Numbered from the stretch's first letter, positions 1 through 8,908 are shown. The stretch: 64,000 bases of DNA from an uncultured Eubacterium sp. (GCA_934358495.1 CAKRKO010000001.1:20668-84667), one strand, 5' to 3'. Notes: a model not told the origin generated them from the letters alone. Numbers and translations: made by a program.

Positions 1-200
1 TTTACGGAATGTCCTTCGTCCGTCTTCTCAATCAGGGTACGAAGACGACCTTTCGCCTTTACGATCTCGATATTTCCAGTCTCTTCATCACGGACAGAAA
101 TACCGGCTGAATCATAGCCTCGATACTCCAGTTTTGCAAGACCTGCAAGTAAAATCGGGGCTGCCTGCTGTTCTCCAATATAGCCTACAATTCCACACAT
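1..200 (-). CDS. glmS: Glucosamine-6-phosphate synthase, N-terminal part (runs off the window)
   Basis: Reverse-strand reading from the ATG at 198-200 gives [15 protein letters not shown], the N-terminus of glutamine-fructose-6-phosphate aminotransferase. Cys2, exposed after Met removal, is the glutaminase nucleophile, and the [10 protein letters not shown] stretch is typical of the Ntn-type GATase domain. The enzyme makes glucosamine-6-phosphate from fructose-6-phosphate and glutamine, the first step toward UDP-GlcNAc for wall synthesis. Only about 66 residues are in the window. An AGGAG ribosome site lies just upstream. The gap to the preceding S41 protease gene is only 64 bases, too short for a glmS ribozyme, so the gene may be co-transcribed with the division block. 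Confidence 0.95.
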   Translation of the reverse strand, partial: MCGIVGYIGEQQAAPILLAGLAKLEYRGYDSAGISVRDEETGNIEIVKAKGRLRTLIEKTDEGHSV

Positions 201-264
201 ATATTGATAATCTCCTATCTATCTTACTTTTTAGTTTTTAAACGTTACATTTCATCATATCACA

Positions 265-1560
265 TTACTGCTGCTGTTTCAAGATTTCCAGGGCTTTTTG
301 AATCTGGTTGTCATATTCTACACTGTATGCTGCATCTTCCGGACCCGTAAATTCATAATCCAGCTCTACATCCGGTGTAATGCCAATTCCCTGTATACAG
401 GTACCATTTGGTGTAAAATACCGGCTAGTAGTCAGTTTAAAAGCACTTCCGTCTTTCAGGGAGAGAATCGACTGCACAACACCTTTTCCATATGTTGTTG
501 TTCCAACGATAGTGCCTGCTTTTCTATCCTGGATGGCTCCGGCAAAAATTTCTGATGCACTTGCACTGTATCCGTTTACCAGAACAGCCAATGGCAGATC
601 AAGTGACTTTTTATCTGTGGAATTATAATCCTCACGTTTTCCACTCCGATCCTCCGTATATACCAACAATCCTTTTGGCAAGATATCATCCAGCATATCA
701 CATACAGATGTCAACATACCGCCAGGATTAGAACGCAGATCAACAAGCAACGATGTCATTCCCTGATTTTGCAAGGTCTGCAATGCTTCTTCGAACTGCT
801 CTGCTGTATGTTCCGTAAATTCTGTCACCTGTATGTAACCGGTGTTATTTTCCAACATCTGATTTGTAACCGTTGGAAGCACCAGGTTCTTTCTCGCAAT
901 ATCAAGCTCAAGATTTTCAGATTCACCGGAACGTGCGATCACCAGATGTACCTGTGTATCTTCTTCTCCGCGAATATGATTGACAAATTCTGTCAGATCC
1001 ATGGACGCTGCTTCATAATCATCTGCTGACACGATCACATCGCCTTCTTTCAATCCGCCTTCCTGAGCCGGAGAACCATCGTATACATGCATGACTGTAA
1101 CCGTTTTAGTCTCCGCATCCTGCTGCAGACTTGCCCCGATTCCGCAATATGTTCCAGATATATTGGATTCAAAAAGCTGTTTTGCCTCATCTGCCGTATA
1201 ATACTGGGAATACACATCCAGATTATCAAATAAACCTGCATACAAGCCTTCCTGTAATGTGTCGGTATCCACATCCTCATAATAATTGGACTGAATATAC
1301 TGAGCCAGAGACTGAATTTTTGTCCGCGTATTTTTATCCAGCAAATCGGAACTTGCAGATAATCCACGCACACCGGAAGTCATCACAAATAATCCTCCAC
1401 AGATGACTGCCATCACGATAGCTCCTGTGACAAAGCCTTTTCCGAATCCACTTCGTTTTCTCTTTTTTCTGTTGCCAGCCTTTTCCGGCTGATTCTCTGC
1501 TTCCGTAGCAGAAGTATGCTCCATGTCTGCTGCCAAAATTTCCTGTTCCTCGTGATTCAT
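265..1560 (-). CDS. S41-family C-terminal processing peptidase with PDZ domain
   Basis: 431 residues. A basic cytoplasmic N-terminus (1-42) precedes one membrane segment (about 43-62), so the enzyme is anchored with its catalytic part outside. A PDZ domain follows at about 130-215, then the S41 tail-specific protease core. The Ser/Lys dyad is visible as Ser334 in GYSASASE and Lys359 in TYGKG, with the 25-residue spacing seen in CtpA/Tsp. The family cleaves C-termini of secreted or membrane proteins; relatives in Firmicutes act in sporulation signalling or wall-enzyme turnover. It sits 16 bases after the M23 hydrolase gene and so most likely shares its transcript with ftsEX. Its substrate cannot be read from the sequence. 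The start is supported by an AAGGAG site. Confidence 0.93.
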   Translation of the reverse strand: MNHEEQEILAADMEHTSATEAENQPEKAGNRKKRKRSGFGKGFVTGAIVMAVICGGLFVMTSGVRGLSASSDLLDKNTRTKIQSLAQYIQSNYYEDVDTDTLQEGLYAGLFDNLDVYSQYYTADEAKQLFESNISGTYCGIGASLQQDAETKTVTVMHVYDGSPAQEGGLKEGDVIVSADDYEAASMDLTEFVNHIRGEEDTQVHLVIARSGESENLELDIARKNLVLPTVTNQMLENNTGYIQVTEFTEHTAEQFEEALQTLQNQGMTSLLVDLRSNPGGMLTSVCDMLDDILPKGLLVYTEDRSGKREDYNSTDKKSLDLPLAVLVNGYSASASEIFAGAIQDRKAGTIVGTTTYGKGVVQSILSLKDGSAFKLTTSRYFTPNGTCIQGIGITPDVELDYEFTGPEDAAYSVEYDNQIQKALEILKQQQ

Positions 1561-1576
1561 GTTCTAATACTCCTTC

Positions 1577-2860
1577 TTACAGATAATTACCCGGGTCTAC
1601 GTATTTTCCATTTAATTGTACCCCAAAATGTAAATGCGGACCGGTAGAAATGCCAGTGCTTCCTACTTTTGCAATAGTAGATCCCTGACTTACACTCTGT
1701 CCCTTCGAAACAAGAACTGAAGAGCAGTGTTCATAAATCGTAAATAGTCCGCCACCATGACTCAAAATCACATAATTACCGAGTACGCTGCTGTATCCTG
1801 TGATAGTCACAATACCGTCTGCCGCTGCGACAATTGCAGCTCCTGATGAAGCTCCGATATCATAGCCCTGATGATAACTGGATGCTCCTGCTGTCGGTGA
1901 ATTTCTTTTGCCAAATCCGCTTGTGATCCTTGTACTGGATGGACATGGCCAGGTAAACACACCTCCGGTATAGGAATTATTTGTATTTACATTTGAAGAA
2001 CCTGCCCCGGAATTTGAAGCAGATCCCAAACTGCTGCCAGAATTCGTACTATTGCTGCTATTGTTTGCAGCTTCCTGCTGCTTTCTTGCTTCTTCTGCCT
2101 TTCTGGCTGCCTCTTCTGCGGCCAACATATCTTGTATCAGCTGATTTTCTGCTGCAATTTTCTGTTCATATTCCTGTGCACTCTCTTCTGCTTCTGAAAG
2201 CCCCTGACGGATTTCGGACAATTGCTGCTCCTTCTCCTCCATCAGCAGATTTACTGCCTGCTGCTCTTCTTCCAGCTGAGACTGAAGTGCCTCTAGTTCT
2301 GCTTTATCCTGCTTAATTATCTCTTCTGCATTCTGAATTTCTGCTTGTAATTGCTGATATTCTGACAGTTTTTCTCTGTCATATGTCATTAAAGAGGACA
2401 TATATTCTACCTTTTTCAACAACTCTGCAAAACTTCCTGCTTCCAAAAGTGCTTCCAGATAGTTCATCCCGGAGTTCTGATACATATAACGTATGCGCCC
2501 TTTCATGCTTTCATACTGTTCTGCCTCATTTTCCTGTGCTGTCGCAAGCTGTGCTTCCGAATCTGCTAACTCTTTATTCTTTTCTTCTGTCTGTACTTCC
2601 AGATCATCTATCTTTTCTGAGATGACTGACAGCTTAGCATCCAGCTCACTGATCGCTGCCTGCACATCTCCCTGCTGTCCCTGTAACTGACTGATCAGCG
2701 CCTTGGCATCCTTCAGGTCATTTTCCAGCTGGCTTTTTCTCGCGCGGACATCAGAAATACTCCCGGAAGCAGCAGAAGCGCCGGCACTTCCTGCTGTCGT
2801 TGCAAGAAGTGTCGCCGCCATGATCAATCCTGTGATTTGCCTGATTCTTCTCTTCATCAT
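1577..2860 (-). CDS. Secreted coiled-coil murein hydrolase, M23 family (FtsEX partner candidate)
   Basis: 427 residues. A signal peptide is followed by a long coiled coil (about 35-255, rich in Glu, Gln, Ala), a Ser/Asn/Gly linker (about 256-305) and a C-terminal LytM/M23 domain (about 306-427). Zinc and catalytic residues are intact: HQGYDIG and HLHFG. The enzyme should therefore be an active peptidoglycan endopeptidase, unlike the degenerate EnvC of enterobacteria. The coiled-coil plus hydrolase plan, directly after ftsE and ftsX, matches the class of hydrolases gated by FtsEX (EnvC, PcsB, CwlO type). A TTG lies one codon upstream in frame; ATG 2858-2860 is preferred because GGGAG sits five bases before it. 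A dispersed repeat separates it from ftsX. Confidence 0.92.
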   Translation of the reverse strand: MMKRRIRQITGLIMAATLLATTAGSAGASAASGSISDVRARKSQLENDLKDAKALISQLQGQQGDVQAAISELDAKLSVISEKIDDLEVQTEEKNKELADSEAQLATAQENEAEQYESMKGRIRYMYQNSGMNYLEALLEAGSFAELLKKVEYMSSLMTYDREKLSEYQQLQAEIQNAEEIIKQDKAELEALQSQLEEEQQAVNLLMEEKEQQLSEIRQGLSEAEESAQEYEQKIAAENQLIQDMLAAEEAARKAEEARKQQEAANNSSNSTNSGSSLGSASNSGAGSSNVNTNNSYTGGVFTWPCPSSTRITSGFGKRNSPTAGASSYHQGYDIGASSGAAIVAAADGIVTITGYSSVLGNYVILSHGGGLFTIYEHCSSVLVSKGQSVSQGSTIAKVGSTGISTGPHLHFGVQLNGKYVDPGNYL

Positions 2861-2919
2861 CAAATCTCCCTATAACTCTTTTTCTGCTGTATCTGATTAC
2901 ATAATTATTCTTCTGTAAG

Positions 2920-2986
2920 ATGTTGGGGGCAAAAGATGCCTTACGAATTGTTCCGTACTTCGTACTCCCACAATTCTACCCAACAT
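2920..2986. repeat. Dispersed palindromic repeat, family F5, copy 1
   Basis: Between ftsX and the M23 gene. Outer arms ATGTTGGG (2920-2927) and CCCAACAT (2979-2986) pair perfectly. Inside, read on the minus strand, are GAATTGT/ACAATTC and a small GTAC-GAA-GTAC hairpin. A copy in the opposite orientation lies at 53981-54038, and more diverged ones at 62952-62981 and 63634-63684. The element begins within the stop codon of ftsX. No T-run follows, so an intrinsic terminator role is not obvious. Confidence 0.75.
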
Positions 2987-3894
2987 TATACGTTGATATG
3001 TTTATGAACAGTTGCACGGCTTCCTATGTATCCAATACCGATACCAAGCACCAGTCCTACAGGAATAAGAATCTGGAATACAGACTGTGCCGGAAGGAAA
3101 GTCAGCAGGTTATTCAAAAATCCGAATCTGTTTGCCACGTAGGAAATAATTTTTCCATACATACCATACAGAATACACAGCGGAATAATTGCTCCGATTG
3201 CTCCGATCAGAATACCTTCCACAATAAACGGTGCCCGGACAAAGAAATCTGTCGCTCCGATCATTTTCATAATACCAATCTCTTCCTTACGAACCGCAAT
3301 ACCGGTACGAACAGTATTACTGATCAGGAATACAGCGACACAGATCAGGATTACAATAATAACTGCAGATACAATACTTACCAGTTTGTTGAAATCAGTC
3401 AGTGTGTTTGCAACCATCTCAGACTGACGTACCTTGCTGACATGATCCTGTCCTTCCAGGTAAGACACCAGGCTGCTCTGCTGTGAAATATCTTCCATGT
3501 AAATCTCATAGTTTGCCTTGTCAGACAGCGGGTTATCGGAACCGAAACTTGCTGCTGCAGCCTCATCTCCGTCAAAATATTCCAGTTTATACTCTTCCCA
3601 GGCTTCATCCGCTGACACATAGTTAAAACTTGATACTTCCGGACGCATTGCAATCTTCTGTCCGATCTCATCAATCTGATCCTGTGTTGTTCCTTCATCA
3701 AAAAATACGGTGATCGCTACGCTGGACTCCACGTCTTTTACCACATGCTGGAAGTTTACCACGATGGAATAAAACATACCAAACATAAAAATACATGCTG
3801 CCATGGTTGCGATTGATGCGATTGAAAACATCTTATTGGTCCAGATATTTTTGATACCCTGTTTGATCGTATATCCTAATGTACTAATTTTCAT
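2986..3894 (-). CDS. ftsX: Cell-division ABC transporter permease FtsX
   Basis: 302 residues from ATG 3892-3894 (MKISTLGYTIKQG), a start typical of the family; the longer reading frame upstream lies inside ftsE. One membrane segment near residues 20-45 precedes a large extracytoplasmic loop (about 45-170) and three more segments in the C-terminal half. This is the FtsX layout, in which the outer loop binds a murein hydrolase. FtsX does not transport a substrate; with FtsE it couples ATP hydrolysis to hydrolase activation at the division site or side wall. It overlaps ftsE by 11 bases, so the two are translationally coupled. The coiled-coil M23 protein encoded next is the obvious partner. Confidence 0.95.
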   Translation of the reverse strand: MKISTLGYTIKQGIKNIWTNKMFSIASIATMAACIFMFGMFYSIVVNFQHVVKDVESSVAITVFFDEGTTQDQIDEIGQKIAMRPEVSSFNYVSADEAWEEYKLEYFDGDEAAAASFGSDNPLSDKANYEIYMEDISQQSSLVSYLEGQDHVSKVRQSEMVANTLTDFNKLVSIVSAVIIVILICVAVFLISNTVRTGIAVRKEEIGIMKMIGATDFFVRAPFIVEGILIGAIGAIIPLCILYGMYGKIISYVANRFGFLNNLLTFLPAQSVFQILIPVGLVLGIGIGYIGSRATVHKHINV

Positions 3895-4570
3895 CGTCTG
3901 CACCACCCATCTGTACATCACTTACCACATGCCCCTGCTGCAGTGTAATGACACGTTTCTTCATTGCCTCTACAATTTCCATATTATGACTTACTACCAG
4001 AACCGTTGTTCCACGTTTGTTAATCTCATCCAGTAATTTCATAATCTCCCATGCATTATTTACATCCAGGTTACCGGTCGGCTCATCCGCCAGCAAGATC
4101 TTCGGCTCATTGATCAATGCTCTCGCAATAGCTACACGCTGCTGCTCACCACCGGACAACTGATTTGGTTTTGATTTATATTTTGCAGCCAGACCTACCA
4201 GTGAAAGCATTTTTGGCACTCGTTCTTTGATGGAACGGTTCGGTGCTGAGATAACCCGCTGTGCAAATGCAACATTTTCATACACATTTCTGTCTTTTAA
4301 CAGACGGAAATCCTGGAACACACAACCGATATTTCTACGAAATTTCGGAACATGACGGTGCGGAATCTGTGACAGTACTTTATCATTGATCACAATGGTA
4401 CCCGAAGTCGGTTCCAATTCCTTCAATAACAGTTTAATCAATGTAGATTTCCCGGATCCACTGTCTCCAACTACAAATACAAACTCACCTTCATCTATCT
4501 GTATGTTGACATCAGCCAATGCAGGTACACCTTCTACATAGGACTTACTTACGTCTTTTAATGTAATCAT
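3884..4570 (-). CDS. ftsE: Cell-division ABC transporter ATP-binding protein FtsE
   Basis: 228 residues from ATG 4568-4570, chosen because MITLKDVSKSY is the usual FtsE start and a GGAGGA-type site lies six bases upstream. All ABC ATPase motifs are present: Walker A GDSGSGKST, signature LSGGEQQR, Walker B ILLADEPTGNLD, and the His loop VVSHN. FtsE is the cytoplasmic ATPase of FtsEX. A strong minus-strand terminator (4604-4642) lies between this gene and the upstream regulator gene, so ftsEX expression must come from read-through or from a promoter in the short gap, which I could not identify. Confidence 0.96.
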   Translation of the reverse strand: MITLKDVSKSYVEGVPALADVNIQIDEGEFVFVVGDSGSGKSTLIKLLLKELEPTSGTIVINDKVLSQIPHRHVPKFRRNIGCVFQDFRLLKDRNVYENVAFAQRVISAPNRSIKERVPKMLSLVGLAAKYKSKPNQLSGGEQQRVAIARALINEPKILLADEPTGNLDVNNAWEIMKLLDEINKRGTTVLVVSHNMEIVEAMKKRVITLQQGHVVSDVQMGGADDEN

Positions 4571-4603
4571 TTTATCCTCCTTTGTCTTACTATGTTTTTT
4601 GGC

Positions 4604-4642
4604 ATAAAATGGGGGCACGAAATCTGTTCTTTTGTGCCCCCA
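4604..4642 (-). terminator. Intrinsic terminator between the CdaR-like gene and ftsE
   Basis: Perfect 9-bp stem TGGGGGCAC (4610-4618) with GTGCCCCCA (4634-4642) and a 15-base loop. On the minus strand it is followed by TTTTATG. It lies 12 bases after the regulator's stop codon and about 40 bases before the ftsE start. Confidence 0.75.
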
Positions 4643-4654
4643 AACACTTAGCAA

Positions 4655-5737
4655 TTAATAATCTAATGTTTCCATATATTTCATGTATTTTACAACCATC
4701 AATGCAATCTTGAATGTGATGGCATCTTCAAACACTCTCAGATCAAGACCGGTGCTCTTCTGAAGTTTATCCAGGCGGTACACCAGAGTGTTTCTGTGAA
4801 TGTATAACTGACGTGATGTCTCGGATACATTCAGGCTGTTCTCAAAGAATTTATTGATGGTGGTCAGTGTCTCTTCATCAAAATCATCCGGGGATTTTCC
4901 ACCGAAAATTTCTTTGATAAACATTTTACACAGCGGTAGCGGCAGCTGATAAATCAGACGACCGATGCCAAGTGCGGAGTACGCGATAATATTGCGCTCC
5001 TCAAAGAAGATTTTTCCAACATCCAGTGCCATACGCGCTTCCTTATAGGATCTGGATACTTCTTTGATTTCATTGACCACGGTACCATATGCGATATGTA
5101 CATCCGCTTCACCCTTAAACAGACCAAGAATCACTTCCGCGGTCTTGTTCAGGTCATTTGCACTGTCGGAACCTTCCACTTCTTTGACCACGATAATGTT
5201 TTTCTCATCTACCGCAGTGACAAAATCTTTATTTTTTCCTTCAAAGATACTGCGTACCTTCTCCAGTTCATTTCCTTCCTTATCACGATTGGTCTCTACT
5301 ATATATACCACTCTCCGCACATCAGTTTCAATATGCAGCTTCTTGGCACGATTGTAAATATCTACCAGAAGCAGATTATCCAGCAACAGATTCTTAATAA
5401 AGTTGTCTTTATCAAAACGTTCTTTGTAAGCTACCAGAAGATTCTGAATCTGGAAACTTGCAATCTTTCCAATCATATACACGTCATCGCTGTCTCCGTT
5501 GGCCAACAGGATATATTCCAGCTGATGATCATCAAACACTTTGAAAAAATGACATCCAGATACAACCTGACTGTCTGCCGGTGAATCTACCAGCGCCATA
5601 GCTGAGCTTATATATCGATCCGCATCTGAAAATGTAGTCGCAAGGATTTTTCCTTCTGTATCAATGATACACAAATCTATCCTTGTAATATTTTTTAATC
5701 CATCGATTGTATTTTGCAATATCTGATTTGAAATCAT
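4655..5737 (-). CDS. PucR/CdaR-type transcriptional regulator
   Basis: 360 residues. The last 60 residues carry the PucR C-terminal helix-turn-helix: SLNVSETSRQLYIHRNTLVY followed by RLDKLQKSTG, the hallmark of the CdaR (sugar-diacid regulator) and PucR (purine catabolism) families. The N-terminal about 130 residues (IDLCIIDTEGKILATTFSDAD) look like a small-molecule sensing domain, and the middle resembles the GGDEF-like region found in CdaR proteins. It is a soluble DNA-binding protein. No sugar-diacid or purine genes lie nearby; the downstream neighbour is ftsE, beyond a terminator. The ligand and targets are unknown. Confidence 0.82.
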   Translation of the reverse strand: MISNQILQNTIDGLKNITRIDLCIIDTEGKILATTFSDADRYISSAMALVDSPADSQVVSGCHFFKVFDDHQLEYILLANGDSDDVYMIGKIASFQIQNLLVAYKERFDKDNFIKNLLLDNLLLVDIYNRAKKLHIETDVRRVVYIVETNRDKEGNELEKVRSIFEGKNKDFVTAVDEKNIIVVKEVEGSDSANDLNKTAEVILGLFKGEADVHIAYGTVVNEIKEVSRSYKEARMALDVGKIFFEERNIIAYSALGIGRLIYQLPLPLCKMFIKEIFGGKSPDDFDEETLTTINKFFENSLNVSETSRQLYIHRNTLVYRLDKLQKSTGLDLRVFEDAITFKIALMVVKYMKYMETLDY

Positions 5738-5899
5738 AATGAAAAGTCCCCCTGCATATTTTTATACAACATTCACAATAACCATTTCTCTTTTTTACAT
5801 ATATTTTTTATACACATCTCTATTTTAAGACAAAAGCCCCAAAAAAGTAAAGAGGAAATACATTTTTTTTTATGCATTTCCCCAATTTTTATATTTTGT

Positions 5900-6778
5900 T
5901 CACATTTTGTCCGCATAGGACTGAAAACCTTCCCCCCAAACTTCTCTGGCATCGCTGATGACCAGAAATGCTTTCGGATCTATTGTCATGGCTGTTTCCT
6001 TCAGATATACCATCTGTTTCTTCGAAACAACGCAAAGCAGCATGCAACGTTCCTTATGTGTATACATACCTTTTGCATTCAGTCCTGTAACACCCCGGTC
6101 AAGACCTGACATCAGCGCCTGCGCGATCTCATCCGATCTATCCGACATGATATATACCGCACGGGACGTATTCAGGCCTTCCACCGTGATATCCGATACC
6201 TTCATCATAACAAATATTGCAAATATCGCATACAGTGCATTTTTTAATCCAAACAGATACAAACCTGCAATTACGATCAGCGCATCGATCACCTGCATGA
6301 TCTGGATAAGAGAATACTGTTTCAAACGTATATGAAGCAATGCTGCCAGCATATCTGTTCCTCCGGTAGTGCAATGTGCCCGCAACACCAGCCCGACGCC
6401 GAATCCCATCAGCCCACCGCCAAACAGACAGCCAATCAGCAGATCCTGCTGAGACAGATCCCAGGCCGGAATAACTGCCAGCCAAAACGACAATAAGATC
6501 ATTGCCACAAAGGATTTTCCTGCAAATTCTTTACCTTTTTTCACAAAAGCCCATATAAAAATCGGTACATTCAGCACAAAAGAGGTTACCCCAAGTGGGA
6601 TTCCACCTCTTACCAGATGAGAGGTCATCTCTTTGATCAAAATTGCAAGACCGGAAAAACCGCCGGTTACCATATCCAACGGTTCAAATACGCATTTCAC
6701 CGCCAACGCAATGATCACTGTTCCAACAACCATAAAAAGGATGTCTTGCAGCCATCCATTCTGTATCTTCTTTTTCAT
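5900..6778 (-). CDS. YitT family membrane protein (DUF161 plus DUF2179)
   Basis: 292 residues. Five or six hydrophobic segments occupy about residues 12-200, with the family signature around GIPLGVTSFVLNVPIFIWA and LRAHCTTGGTDMLA. The C-terminal 80 or so residues form the soluble DUF2179 domain (KGMYTHKERCMLLCVVSKKQ). Members are widespread in Firmicutes, but their biochemical role is not settled. An AGGGGGAC ribosome site precedes the ATG. It may be co-transcribed with the WecG/TagA-type gene 50 bases upstream. DNA between this gene and the regulator downstream (5738-5899) is very AT-rich and shows no clear feature. Confidence 0.85.
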   Translation of the reverse strand: MKKKIQNGWLQDILFMVVGTVIIALAVKCVFEPLDMVTGGFSGLAILIKEMTSHLVRGGIPLGVTSFVLNVPIFIWAFVKKGKEFAGKSFVAMILLSFWLAVIPAWDLSQQDLLIGCLFGGGLMGFGVGLVLRAHCTTGGTDMLAALLHIRLKQYSLIQIMQVIDALIVIAGLYLFGLKNALYAIFAIFVMMKVSDITVEGLNTSRAVYIMSDRSDEIAQALMSGLDRGVTGLNAKGMYTHKERCMLLCVVSKKQMVYLKETAMTIDPKAFLVISDAREVWGEGFQSYADKM

Positions 6779-6828
6779 AAGTCCCCCTTTATTTTTGTCC
6801 CCTTCTCCTTGTAAGTCAAAAACAATAT

Positions 6829-7506
6829 CTATATATCTTCCTTACTGGACTGAATCTGCCGCTTCATCTTACGATGTGCCAGCAGCTTCCGTATGATTCC
6901 CACCGGTTTCGTTTTTCTTTCCGCGAAGGAATTCTCCGTACCCACGCCAAACCACAGCCGGATATTCAGCATTTTCCGATGCTCTGCCAGAAACGTCTCC
7001 TGCACCGGTGTCGGAAGCATGACAAGCAGCATATGTGGAGCCACAGCATTGATTTCATTTACAATACGCTCCGCATCTCCCTCGCATTCTTCCCAGACAG
7101 CATCCCCACAAATGCCACTGTAATCACCGAAAGCTTCTTCCATATACTGGCATAACCGGTCCATCTGCTCCCGTTTTTCCGTCAACAGATAAATACTGTG
7201 ACGTTCTCTCGCCACTGTCCGTAATGCTTCATACGCAAACCGATGCTCCCGTGCCTCATCCAGCCACTGTCTGGATGTCACACCAAGTTCCAACAGGATT
7301 TCCTTATCAGAAGGGATCACAAGATCCATGTCATCCAGGCACTGACGCACTACTCCGTCCTCGCCGGCTGTCACGATAGTCCTCATGGAAACAAATTCCA
7401 CCACATGCAGTCCCTCCGATTTTACATAATGTTCTATTCTATGAAGCGCTTCCCGCAGACTGCAGATATCGATCCGCACACCCGCCAGTTCTTTTCTACT
7501 ACTCAT
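6829..7506 (-). CDS. WecG/TagA/CpsF family glycosyltransferase
   Basis: 225 residues. The sequence aligns by eye with the WecG/TagA/CpsF family: GVRIDICSLREAL near the N-terminus, LVIPSDKEILLELGV for the central loop, and VMLPTPVQETFLAEHR followed by FGVGTENSFAERK near the C-terminus. Family members transfer N-acetylmannosamine or related sugars onto undecaprenyl-linked GlcNAc, the committed step of wall teichoic acid or similar glycopolymers. The usual PxQE-type motif is present here as TPVQE. No other teichoic acid genes are in the window, so its polymer is unknown. It has its own promoter at 7566-7594. Confidence 0.85.
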   Translation of the reverse strand: MSSRKELAGVRIDICSLREALHRIEHYVKSEGLHVVEFVSMRTIVTAGEDGVVRQCLDDMDLVIPSDKEILLELGVTSRQWLDEAREHRFAYEALRTVARERHSIYLLTEKREQMDRLCQYMEEAFGDYSGICGDAVWEECEGDAERIVNEINAVAPHMLLVMLPTPVQETFLAEHRKMLNIRLWFGVGTENSFAERKTKPVGIIRKLLAHRKMKRQIQSSKEDI

Positions 7507-7565
7507 TTTGTCCCATTTCTTTTATCTTATTTCAGGAATAATTCTCCATTATTCTCCATTGAATC

Positions 7566-7594
7566 TTTATACAATAATTGTACCCATACGTCAA
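7566..7594 (-). promoter_or_regulatory. Sigma-A-type promoter for the WecG/TagA-type gene
   Basis: On the minus strand TTGACG (7589-7594), a 17-base spacer, then TATAAA (7566-7571). Transcription would start near 7559, leaving a leader of about 50 bases. A tandem 10-base repeat (ATTCTCCATT twice) lies in that leader. Confidence 0.65.
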
Positions 7595-7772
7595 GTAAAA
7601 TTCAATTTTAGCCAATAAAATCACGGAACAACCTACATTTTTCGCATTTATGCACAAAGTTATGCACGTTATCAACATTTTTTATGGTGATGATAAAACG
7701 GATTGTTTGTATATTCACACCAAATACTATATTTTTTATGATTCATAAAGTTGGATATGCTCATTACGCAGC

Positions 7773-7845
7773 AGAAAGAATTCAGCCTGTTTTTTCGCAA
7801 GGAGCGATTGTTAGCGACTGAGACAAAACAGACTGAATTCTTTCT
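7773..7845. repeat. Dispersed palindromic repeat, family F4, copy 1
   Basis: Arms AGAAAGAATTCAG-C-CTGTTTT (7773-7793) and the complementary strand at 7825-7845 pair over 20 positions with one opposed mismatch. The loop carries GCGATTG-T-TAGCGACTGAGAC. A second copy at 44661-44728 has different arm sequences but the same loop, and both are followed by TCACAACTT. It lies 33 bases past the NlpC/P60 stop codon. Confidence 0.75.
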
Positions 7846-7878
7846 CACAACTTATATTTGAACCACAAAGAAAACTAA

Positions 7879-8859
7879 TTACATTACGCGACGTACGGCA
7901 AGAATGCTTTTAAATGTCGCGGTAGACACTTTAATACCATCACGTGGATTACTTGCATGCACAATCTGTCCACCACCAATATAAATTCCAACATGACCAC
8001 TGTAACATACAATATCGCCCGGCTGTGCCTCTGAATAGCTTACCCCACGGCCTACGCTGCGTAATGCGGCAGAGGAATGCGGCAGAGAAATTCCATAATG
8101 TGCATAAACCTGCATTACGAATCCGGAACAATCCACACCGTTTGTCAGGCTTGTACCGCCCCATACATACGGATTTCCAACGAACTGTAATGCATAACTG
8201 ATAACAGAGCTTCCAGATCCTGCTTCACTGGATTCGGTCTGTGGTTTTTCTGCATACTGATAAGTATCTTCTACCGTTGCATAATCAGCGGAAATATAGC
8301 CTTCTCCATCTGCAGTCTGTACTTTGATCCAGCCTGGTGTCTGCTCATCTGTTACGGAAAGCTGATCTTCCTGTCCAACCAAAGTCACAACAGAAGCGTC
8401 TGTGGATGCCTCGCTGCGGACTTTCAATGTCTCTGTGTTTACCTGTGCTTTTCTGCTTTTTACAGAATCAAGCAGCGCCTGGTCGCCAACAGTCAGATAC
8501 TCTGCTTTTACATATCCGGTAATAGAACCGGATGAAATCTGATACCAGCCATCCTGCTCTCCTGTAATTTCTGCAACTGTATCGTTTTTCATAATTCCCA
8601 CAACGCTGCTATCTGTAGACGCTTCCTCACGCACATTCAGGTAATTGTCTACCTGTGCAACACCAAGGTTCTGAGCCGCCTGTGCTTCTGCTGCTTCAGT
8701 CTGTACATTTGACTGAGCAACCAGCAGGGATACGCCGGAAACAGGTGCTGATGCAGCTGACAGGTCAGCCGGTGCAGCCTGAGCTGTTCCTGCTCCAAGC
8801 GTCAACATCAGGGTACTTAACAACAGACAGGCCGTTACTTTTTTATTTCTGGATTTCAT
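7879..8859 (-). CDS. Secreted SH3b-SH3b-NlpC/P60 cell-wall hydrolase
   Basis: 326 residues. A signal peptide ends near AQA (residue 28). Two bacterial SH3 domains follow (about 67-124 and 138-195), each with the NVRxEASTD...GY(V/I) pattern, then an NlpC/P60 domain (about 215-326). The catalytic triad is visible as Cys244 in GVDCSGF, His289 in GHVGIYIG and His301 in IVHASN. The family hydrolyses gamma-D-Glu-diamino acid bonds in wall peptides; the SH3b domains bind the wall. The gene stands alone behind a consensus promoter and a WalR-like box, which fits an autolysin under wall-stress control. Confidence 0.93.
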   Translation of the reverse strand: MKSRNKKVTACLLLSTLMLTLGAGTAQAAPADLSAASAPVSGVSLLVAQSNVQTEAAEAQAAQNLGVAQVDNYLNVREEASTDSSVVGIMKNDTVAEITGEQDGWYQISSGSITGYVKAEYLTVGDQALLDSVKSRKAQVNTETLKVRSEASTDASVVTLVGQEDQLSVTDEQTPGWIKVQTADGEGYISADYATVEDTYQYAEKPQTESSEAGSGSSVISYALQFVGNPYVWGGTSLTNGVDCSGFVMQVYAHYGISLPHSSAALRSVGRGVSYSEAQPGDIVCYSGHVGIYIGGGQIVHASNPRDGIKVSTATFKSILAVRRVM

Positions 8860-8908
8860 AATTTATTTCCTCACAATCGTTTTCTATATATTACTTTTCA
8901 TTTCATTT

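Larger units (their letters stand above)
7507..7878. other. Intergenic region upstream of the WecG/TagA-type gene
   Basis: No gene seen. It holds a promoter (7566-7594), a short tandem duplication of ATTCTCCATT at 7541-7560 in the leader, an AT-rich stretch, and one dispersed palindromic element (7773-7845) just beyond the end of the NlpC/P60 gene. Confidence 0.6.

Noticed and set aside
201..264. A glmS ribozyme upstream of glmS
   Set aside because: Only 64 bases separate glmS from the S41 protease gene, and no ribozyme core is visible; the known ribozyme is much longer.
2920..3486. Plus-strand frame starting MLGAKDALRIVPYF
   Set aside because: It is antisense to ftsX and begins in an F5 repeat. 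The similar peptide at 53849-54040 comes from the other F5 copy, so the likeness reflects the DNA repeat and not a protein family.
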